Shown here piece by piece: positions 1 through 4,368 of a DNA stretch of 5,983 nucleotides. The stretch's first letter is position 1, and every line of letters begins with the position of its first letter. The stretch is from NCBI GenBank assembly GCA_012031455.1, contig JAAUTM010000107.1, positions 1 to 5,983 of the forward strand, read 5' to 3'. The notes beneath the pieces are model-generated. The model was not told the DNA's origin. It was given only the letters and a program-made list of their open reading frames with translations, and did not search any database. Position numbers and translations under genes: made by a program. Source of the stretch: Phycisphaerales bacterium (GTDB lineage: Bacteria > Planctomycetota > Phycisphaerae > Phycisphaerales > Phycisphaeraceae).

Positions 1-48
1 CTCTGGTCAAGGGTGAAAGTACTACAGCCGGTGCCATCAATCTACTAG
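1..48. other. Downstream flank of the HAD-fold gene, nothing recognised
   Basis: These bases lie after the stop codon of the minus-strand HAD-fold gene. I see no terminator-like hairpin with a T-run and no coding segment that can be supported from so short a piece. Confidence 0.4.
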
Positions 49-759
49 TCACAGTACACCTCCGATTCCTCCGGCATCATTTGCTCCAACGCGTCCGGCC
101 ATCAACACTGCCGGTCGAAGGATGCCGGGTAGATGGTTAAAGTCGGTCGCAAACCAGTTGGCACCCGCATCAACAAGCAATTGTTGTGGGTAGTATGTTG
201 GTAATGCCAGACACGCAGCGCCTACAGCGAGAGCAGCGATCACGCCGCCGGGGGTACATTCGATAACCAGACAACTCGGCAGGTCCACCTCCATCCGTGT
301 AGCTGCACTGCTCAGAAGGGGGATGTGACCTCGGGTGTCATCATGAGTCACCAGGACATCAATCAAATCTGATATATCCAGCTCCTGCAGCAGTGCTTCA
401 ACAGTCCGCTGCTGAACCTGGCCCACAACCGCAATGGGAATGCCTCGAGCTATCAGGGACAAGAGATAAGACTCAAGGCCAACCACGGGCTGAGGATGTG
501 CTTCGAGGAGACGCGATTCAATGAGTGATTCACATTGCTGGATTGTGGCGGCCATATCCACGGTGAAGCGATCCAATGAAGCTAGCTTGCCAGCGACATC
601 TGCGACTGAAGCTTCCGCAGCGTGAGACATTTCCACGTCATTCAACTCCACTCCACAACGAGCAGCCAATCCCTGCCACACGTGCTGTCGATGCCAAGGC
701 AGGTCGATCGAAATACAATCCAGACTTAAGATCACACCTGAATAAGGATATAGTTTCAT
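49..759 (-). CDS. HAD-superfamily fold protein with degenerate active site (probable pseudoenzyme)
   Basis: A 236-residue protein with the layout of beta-phosphoglucomutase/phosphatase-like HAD proteins: N-terminal motif I strand (residues 8-19), helical cap (about 20-90), motif II (109-115), motif III (138-149) and motif IV (164-173). The scaffold is recognisable but key residues differ. The motif I nucleophile Asp is Ser12, although the second Asp (Asp14) remains. Motif II Ser/Thr is Gly113, the motif III Lys is His145, and the motif IV pair Glu-Asp is Glu167-Cys168. Family knowledge says loss of the nucleophile and Lys abolishes phosphoryl transfer, so a catalytic role is unlikely and binding or regulation more likely. 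I chose the ATG at 757-759 because GGAGAA (772-767) lies 7 bases upstream. A GTG at 790-792 would add 11 residues but has no ribosome binding site. It lies 64 bases after the GNAT gene on the same strand, so co-transcription is plausible. Confidence 0.8.
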   Translation of the reverse strand: MKLYPYSGVILSLDCISIDLPWHRQHVWQGLAARCGVELNDVEMSHAAEASVADVAGKLASLDRFTVDMAATIQQCESLIESRLLEAHPQPVVGLESYLLSLIARGIPIAVVGQVQQRTVEALLQELDISDLIDVLVTHDDTRGHIPLLSSAATRMEVDLPSCLVIECTPGGVIAALAVGAACLALPTYYPQQLLVDAGANWFATDFNHLPGILRPAVLMAGRVGANDAGGIGGVL

Positions 760-766
760 GGGATAG

Positions 767-772
767 TTCTCC
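767..772 (-). promoter_or_regulatory. Ribosome binding site of the HAD-fold gene
   Basis: GGAGAA on the minus strand, 7 bases before the ATG at 759. It decides the start in favour of this ATG over the GTG at 792, which has no comparable purine-rich sequence upstream. Confidence 0.65.
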
Positions 773-823
773 GTATAGGTTATTATCTTCACTAACGATG
801 TTCATGCATCTATATAATTATCA

Positions 824-1323
824 CTACTCATGTAAATGTGGCTGTGTATAGAGATCCCGATAGAATTCGACCACGTGTGCTATACCATCGCTGCGTTCTC
901 TGTGGAAGACAAAGCCAAGGCGATAAAAGAAGCTAGCTACCTGGGAAGCCATGAGCGGAGTGTGCACAACGAGCTTGAGACAACCTTGTTCTCTGGCATG
1001 AACAGTGGCTGTCTCCACCAGACGCTCAGCCACTGTCCGATCGCTTGCCAGTCTGGCGTGACACACAGCCACAGCAGGTGAGCAATTGAGTCGCGTTGTT
1101 TGGCAATAGCCGTTGCACCAATGACCTGATCATCAGCTTCAACTACCAATACTTGGTATCGTTTATATTTATTAGCATTTAGTGAGCATCTTAGAATTGT
1201 CAATGGTTCCCCTTCTGGATCTCCGTGGAGACGGCCGTTATGGTAAAGCCAAAGAACGACCGATTCATCTGCAGGGCGATACTCTCGTACACGGATGCGG
1301 ATCGTGATCTCTTCATGCGTCAT
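824..1323 (-). pseudogene. GNAT-family N-acetyltransferase, frameshifted
   Basis: GNAT enzymes transfer an acetyl group from acetyl-CoA to an amine; the substrate here cannot be told. The N-terminal half reads from ATG 1323 and includes the beta strands leading to motif A (residues about 55-95, ending DSIAHLLWLCVTPDWQAIG). The C-terminal half is in another frame and continues with VAERLVETATVHAREQG, then the motif B region with the conserved FFYRLGF and EFYRDLY, and stops at TAG 824-826. Removing the two bases CA at 1035-1034 joins the halves as QAIG-VAERL, matching the Q-x-x-G-x-A pyrophosphate-binding loop. The lesion therefore falls exactly in the cofactor loop. The combined length of about 165 residues is normal for the family. 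An AAGGAG site (1336-1331) 7 bases before the ATG supports the start. As written the gene is broken; a sequencing error is the alternative. Confidence 0.82.
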
Positions 1324-1432
1324 TGTATGTCTCCTTGTATATCATTTTATGTATGGTATTCTTTCATAATAAACATTTATAATGTATCAACAGTTTCCTT
1401 ACTGTGGATGATCGAACGAAGGTTTTGGTGGT
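1324..1432 (-). promoter_or_regulatory. AT-rich gap between phosphatase and GNAT genes
   Basis: A 109-base AT-rich gap after the stop codon of the phosphatase gene. On the minus strand it holds TTGATA followed by several TATTAT/TATAAA-like stretches, but none pairs with it at a 16-18 base spacing. A separate weak promoter for the GNAT and HAD genes is possible. No T-tailed terminator hairpin is visible, so read-through from the phosphatase gene is equally possible. Confidence 0.25.
1331..1336 (-). promoter_or_regulatory. Ribosome binding site of the GNAT gene
   Basis: AAGGAG on the minus strand with a 7-base spacer to the ATG at 1323. The well-formed site argues that this was an expressed gene before the frame was lost. 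Confidence 0.7.
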
Positions 1433-2473
1433 TTAGATATGGCCAGCGGGTTGGCTTGGGAGGGAGGCCCCAAGACCCGATGGGGGGACGGGTCGTCCAC
1501 CCGCTGGCAGGCGTGTGTGCCGGTCATCTATCAATATTTGCTGGATTGCCTCTTCATAGGACTCTCCTTGAATTACCTCACCGCACTGGTCGCGGCAACG
1601 CAGTGCTAGTATTGTCTGATCATCCGACAGTGGCCCATCCCCCATGAATTCGCTGACAGCCCGTATGATTTCATTCACAGCATATGATGGCATAAGAGGA
1701 TCAGGTAATCCGCGCAATATTTCATCAAGATGTACGGTCCCAAAGAACTCGCCCCCCGGCGACCTTGCTTCGGTGATTCCATCCGTATAGAAAAGCAAGA
1801 GGTCACCCGGCTCAACTGCGACTACCTCTTCCGTGTGTTTACACGGCTTATCGAGCATACCCAAGGGTGTAGTTCTAGCCTCATCCATGCATTGAACCAA
1901 GCGTTCCCGTACGCTCAGTATTCTCGGTGGATTGTGTCCAGCGGATGAATAGGTCAACGTACCGTTCGCCGGATCAAGCACGCAGGAGAATGCGGTTACA
2001 AACAACCCGCGCCCAGCCAGGCCAAGTGCACACAGTCGAGTATCGGCGTAGTCAAGCAGTTGCCCCGGGCCTGATACTTTTGAGCGATCTACTTCATCGT
2101 GGATTATCGTGCGAAGTACAGCCATCAACACTGCGGCAGCAGCTCCCTTGCCACTCACATCAGCGATGAATACACCCAGGCGACCATCGGGCAGTTCCCC
2201 GACATCGTAGTAATCTCCGCCGGAGTGTCGTGCGGTTTTATACGATGCTGCAATATCCGACATGGGAGTAGACAGTGTATTATGAGGAAGAAGCCAGCGT
2301 TGTACATCCGCAGCAGCTTTTAGCTCGATATCCATCGCGTGGTACGAAGCTTCCAGCCGATCTGTGAGTTCCCGAGCTTCAATCACACGTCCCAGGAAAG
2401 AACTCATCGTAGCCAAGGTACACAGTTCGGTCGTATCGCGGTGTTGAGTCAAAGAGCTTAATAACACCACCAT
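1433..2473 (-). CDS. SpoIIE/RsbU-type PP2C serine/threonine phosphatase
   Basis: A 346-residue cytosolic protein. Residues 13-60 form a helical linker ending in the AADVQRWLLP signature that precedes SpoIIE-type domains; the phosphatase domain runs about 70-294. Metal-binding motifs are all present: GGDYYD (85-90), ADVSGKG (104-110), SAGHNPP (177-183), YTDG (229-232) and DDQT (284-287). Enzymes of this type usually dephosphorylate STAS anti-anti-sigma proteins in partner-switching pathways, but no such partner is in the window. The open frame runs into the insertion sequence; I place the start at the ATG at 2473, which directly touches the IS end. The G-rich IS terminus supplies a mediocre ribosome binding site. 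Family members usually carry an N-terminal sensor domain (GAF, PAS or receiver), which is absent, so the gene may be 5'-truncated. Residues 322-344 are encoded by a branched palindromic element and look non-native. Confidence 0.9.
   Translation of the reverse strand: MVVLLSSLTQHRDTTELCTLATMSSFLGRVIEARELTDRLEASYHAMDIELKAAADVQRWLLPHNTLSTPMSDIAASYKTARHSGGDYYDVGELPDGRLGVFIADVSGKGAAAAVLMAVLRTIIHDEVDRSKVSGPGQLLDYADTRLCALGLAGRGLFVTAFSCVLDPANGTLTYSSAGHNPPRILSVRERLVQCMDEARTTPLGMLDKPCKHTEEVVAVEPGDLLLFYTDGITEARSPGGEFFGTVHLDEILRGLPDPLMPSYAVNEIIRAVSEFMGDGPLSDDQTILALRCRDQCGEVIQGESYEEAIQQILIDDRHTRLPAGGRPVPPSGLGASLPSQPAGHI
1442..1508. repeat. Branched palindromic element in the 3' end of the phosphatase gene
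   Basis: Perfect 10-base inverted arms GCCAGCGGGT (1442-1451) and ACCCGCTGGC (1499-1508) enclose two smaller hairpins: CTTGGG (1455-1460) with CCCAAG (1469-1474), and ACCCG (1475-1479) with CGGGT (1489-1493). The whole folds as a three-way junction of about 67 bases. It lies inside the coding frame seven bases before the stop codon and encodes a Pro/Gly-rich tail unlike the rest of the protein. There is no T-run after it on either strand, so it is not a standard intrinsic terminator. A small inserted palindromic repeat or a structured 3' RNA end would fit. Confidence 0.55.
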
Positions 2474-2487
2474 TGACCTTTCCCCCC
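2474..2487 (+). repeat. Left terminal inverted repeat of the insertion sequence
   Basis: TGACCTTTCCCCCC. It matches the right end with one extra T and one extra C. Read on the minus strand, its G-rich complement lies directly before the ATG of the phosphatase gene. Confidence 0.8.
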
Positions 2488-2531
2488 AAACCTGATCCAG
2501 CCGATGAGTCGTAGAGAGGCTGGGTCCAAAC

Positions 2532-2537
2532 AAGGAG
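2532..2537 (+). promoter_or_regulatory. Ribosome binding site of orfA
   Basis: AAGGAG with an 8-base spacer to the ATG at 2546. It selects this start over the in-frame ATG at 2504. Confidence 0.7.
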
Positions 2538-2545
2538 AACAGGTC

Positions 2546-2824
2546 ATGAGCAGCAAGCGTTTTAGTACGGAAGCGATCGTGAACAAGCTTCGGCAAGCGG
2601 AAGTGGAACTGGCCAAGGGGCAGTCGGTGGCAGCAGTATGCAAACTGTTGGGTATCAGCGACCACACCTACTACCGTTGGCGCAAGGAATATGGCGGGCT
2701 GAAAGTGGATCAGGCCAAGCGGTTTAAGGAACTGGAACAGGAGAACGCCCGGCTCAAACGACTGCTGGCGGAGGCGGAGTTGGATAAGGCCATCCTGCGG
2801 GAGGCGGCAAGCCCAAACTTCTGA
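2546..2824 (+). CDS. IS3-family transposase OrfA (DNA-binding subunit)
   Basis: A 92-residue protein of the HTH_8/IS3-IS911 type that binds the IS ends and, fused with OrfB, makes the full transposase. A helix-turn-helix covers about residues 26-46 ([19 protein letters not shown] follows the IS407/IS1222 pattern). A leucine-zipper-like coiled coil follows at about 58-85 ([14 protein letters not shown]). The ending AASPNF is typical of the group. The start is the ATG at 2546, preceded by AAGGAG. The stop TGA at 2822 lies four bases after a slippery heptamer. Confidence 0.93.
   Translation: MSSKRFSTEAIVNKLRQAEVELAKGQSVAAVCKLLGISDHTYYRWRKEYGGLKVDQAKRFKELEQENARLKRLLAEAELDKAILREAASPNF
2812..2818 (+). 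promoter_or_regulatory. Programmed -1 frameshift heptamer C CCA AAC
   Basis: The heptamer CCCAAAC is in X XXY YYZ phase with the orfA frame (AGC CCA AAC TTC TGA). Slipping back one base places ribosomes in the orfB frame, reading CCC AAA CTT CTG. The fusion product would be about 386 residues, the usual size of IS3-family OrfAB transposases. Confidence 0.75.
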
Positions 2825-3705
2825 GCCCAGCGCGGAAAAGGCAGGCGGTCACCCACGTCCAGGAAGAACTGGGGGTGAGCCAACGCCGGGCCTGTCAGGT
2901 GCTGGGCCAAGCTCGGGCGGTGCAGCGTTACACTCCGCAGGTGCGTGATGATGAAGACCGCTTGACCGGACGGATCATCGAATTGGCGGCGGTGTACGGA
3001 CGCTATGGAACGCCACGGATCACGGCGTTGCTGCATCAGGAAGGCTGGAGAATAAACCACAAACGGGTGGAACGCATCTGGCGGCAGGCGGGATTGAAAG
3101 TACCCCGGAAACAGCCTAAACGCGGCAGGTTGTGGTTCAACGATGGCAGTTGCCTCCGACTCCGCCCCGAGCATCCCAACCACGTCTGGGCCTATGACTT
3201 TGTCAGTGCCCGGACACATGATGGTCTGCCTCTGCGGCTCCTGGTGATCGTGGACGAGTTCACCCGGGAATGCCTGAGCATCGACGTGGCCAGGCAACTC
3301 AAGAGTGACGACGTGTTGGAACGCCTGGCCTGGCTGATGGCGACGCGTGGGGTTCCCGAACATATTCGCAGCGACAATGGCAGCGAGTTCACCGCCCAGG
3401 TGGTGCGGGACTGGCTCAACAAGGTAGCGGTTAACACCCTGTACATCGCCCCCGGAAGTCCGTGGGAGAACGGGTATGTAGAAAGCTTCAACGGCAAACT
3501 GCGGGATGAACTGCTCAACGGAGAAATCTTCTACACGCTCCACGAAGCGAAGATACTGATCGAATCCTGGCGAAGGCATTACAACACGGTGCGTCCCCAC
3601 AGTGCCCTGGGCTACCGCCCGCCGGCTCCGGAGACGCACGCGGCTGCGGGTTCCCCTCCGCTGCGCTCCGGGGGAACCCGCAGCATCCCCACCCTGATTT
3701 ACTGA
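2812..3705 (+). CDS. IS3-family transposase OrfB (DDE integrase-core)
   Basis: The catalytic half of the transposase, made as an OrfAB fusion by the -1 shift at 2812-2818. The frame is open from just after a TAA at 2785-2787; an independent start would be the GTG at 2875. Counting from that GTG, an HTH_21-type region lies at about 30-85 and the rve integrase core at about 100-260. The DDE triad is visible as Asp108 (WAYDFVS), Asp167 (RSDNGSEF) and Glu203 ([18 protein letters not shown]), with 35 residues between the second Asp and Glu and the usual Lys/Arg after it. The end GYRPPAPE is typical, but the last 21 residues or so are encoded across a 14-bp hairpin and look like an added tail. Potentially functional. 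Confidence 0.95.
   Translation, partial: PKLLSPARKRQAVTHVQEELGVSQRRACQVLGQARAVQRYTPQVRDDEDRLTGRIIELAAVYGRYGTPRITALLHQEGWRINHKRVERIWRQAGLKVPRKQPKRGRLWFNDGSCLRLRPEHPNHVWAYDFVSARTHDGLPLRLLVIVDEFTRECLSIDVARQLKSDDVLERLAWLMATRGVPEHIRSDNGSEFTAQVVRDWLNKVAVNTLYIAPGSPWENGYVESFNGKLRDELLNGEIFYTLHEAKILIESWRRHYNTVRPHSALGYRPPAPETHAAAGSPPLRSGGTRSIPTLIY
3643..3684. repeat. 14-bp perfect hairpin near the end of orfB
   Basis: Arms GCTGCGGGTTCCCC (3643-3656) and GGGGAACCCGCAGC (3671-3684) enclose a 14-base loop. It lies inside orfB after the conserved PPAPE segment and about 20 bases before the stop. It has no T-run, so it is not a classic rho-independent terminator, but it could halt or stabilise the transposase mRNA. 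A small palindromic repeat inserted into the element is another reading. Confidence 0.65.
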
Positions 3706-3726
3706 CACAAGTATTGGTATAATTCG

Positions 3727-3739
3727 TGGGGGAAGGTCA
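3727..3739 (-). repeat. Right terminal inverted repeat of the insertion sequence
   Basis: On the minus strand it reads TGACCTTCCCCCA, pairing with the left end. The sigma factor frame reads straight into it and picks up 13 IS-encoded residues before stopping at TGA 3701-3699. Confidence 0.8.
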
Positions 3740-4155
3740 TTCCCGTATGTCCCATCATCAAACGAAGACACACTACCGTACGTTCATCTTCAGGCAGTTG
3801 CTCCAGAGCCATCATCAATTGCTCTCGTAATTCCAGCAAAGATGCCTGGCTTGTAATGGCGTGAGACTGCTCATACAGCCTTTGTTCCAATGTTCTTCTT
3901 TCCAAGCGTTGGCGTCGCAGTATCTGCAGGCACTCATTGATGATCACTTGGGATATCAGACCCTTGATCGCTTGCGCATCACGGATACCTGTCTCGCCGG
4001 GACCACACCTTCATCAGTCCCTGTTGACACGCTTCCTCAGCCAGAGCTCTGTGTCGCAGTACGCGATACGCAATGGCGTAAAAATATCGATCATAGAGCG
4101 ATATCTGTTCCTCAATCAGACGGCTCCATTGTCGATCCTTTGGCGTATCCACCAC
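3740..4155 (-). pseudogene. ECF-family sigma factor, frameshifted and truncated by the insertion sequence
   Basis: ECF sigma factors direct RNA polymerase to special promoters. Region 2 is clear in the first frame: YFYAIAYRVLRHRALAEE and KVW (residues 24-51) match the core-binding and -10 segments. The frame stops at TGA 3981-3979. Dropping one base at 3984-3981 continues it as DAQAIKGLISQVIINE and LQILRRQR (end of region 2), a linker, and the start of region 4 (LREQLMMALEQLPEDERTVV, then CLRLMMG). The gene is then cut by the IS right end, so the region 4 helix-turn-helix that reads the -35 box is missing. About 138 residues remain of the usual 170-200. The start is GTG 4155, set by AAGGAG (4168-4163) 7 bases upstream; the ATG at 4203 lacks such a site. 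As written it cannot make a functional sigma factor. Confidence 0.85.
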
Positions 4156-4162
4156 CTGGCAA

Positions 4163-4168
4163 CTCCTT
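4163..4168 (-). promoter_or_regulatory. Ribosome binding site of the sigma factor gene
   Basis: AAGGAG (within GGAAGGAG) with a 7-base spacer to GTG 4155. The same spacing is seen at the GNAT and HAD genes on this strand. It argues for a GTG start rather than the upstream ATG at 4203. Confidence 0.65.
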
Positions 4169-4368
4169 CCCACATGATGGTAGATGCTCAATGTTCCAAT
4201 CATTTACCAATCCGATTACAATTCACTTGAAATGTAACCGACGAAAGCGATTGTTGCCATCGGCCAGGTGAAATGGAAAATATTCCAATGCTTGTGCATC
4301 CTCCTTGTACCGAGTACTCCCGGGTTTGCTTGGCGGGTTTATTCCTACTTGAATGGAATCCAATTCTC
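4169..4368. promoter_or_regulatory. Divergent intergenic region between the sigma factor and ankyrin genes
   Basis: About 200 bases that must carry the promoters of both divergent genes. I cannot pick out a convincing -35/-10 pair on either strand. Two small palindromes stand out: TGGAA-AATA-TTCCA (4274-4287) and GAGTACTC (4312-4319), the latter next to CCCGGG. The first could be a regulator site, but both are short enough to arise by chance. Confidence 0.3.

Larger units (their letters stand above)
2474..3739 (+). mobile_element. Complete IS3-family insertion sequence, probably IS407 group
   Basis: The element spans 1266 bp from TGACCTTTCCCCCC at the left to the complement of TGACCTTCCCCCA at the right, giving the TG...CA ends usual for IS3 elements. 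It carries orfA and orfB in overlapping frames with a -1 slippery site. Base composition is more GC-rich than both flanks. IS407-group elements usually make 4-bp target duplications; the flanking bases are CCAT at the left and TTCC at the right, so no duplication is seen. The right flank is the middle of a sigma factor gene and the left flank is the start of the phosphatase gene. Both transposase frames are open with all catalytic residues, so the copy looks potentially active. Confidence 0.92.

Noticed and set aside
1378..1383. Perfect TATAAT on the plus strand
   Set aside because: No matching -35 box lies at the right spacing and no plus-strand gene follows. The region is AT-rich enough for this to occur by chance.
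1442..1508. Intrinsic terminator of the phosphatase gene
   Set aside because: The structure lies before the stop codon, is branched and is not followed by a T-run on the transcribed strand.
1225..1647. Plus-strand open frame of 140 codons
   Set aside because: It overlaps the start of the GNAT gene and the end of the phosphatase gene in antisense and has no ribosome binding site or family likeness.
2474..2665. N-terminal extension of the phosphatase frame by 64 codons
   Set aside because: This stretch is the antisense of the IS left end and orfA, so it is not native protein. The ATG at the IS edge is preferred.
2474..3739. Part of a composite transposon or CRISPR-like array
   Set aside because: Only one IS copy is present and no regularly spaced direct repeats are seen anywhere in the window.
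2710..3771. Long minus-strand open frame of 353 codons
   Set aside because: It is antisense to the transposase genes, shows no recognisable domain and arises from the GC-rich codon use of orfA/orfB.
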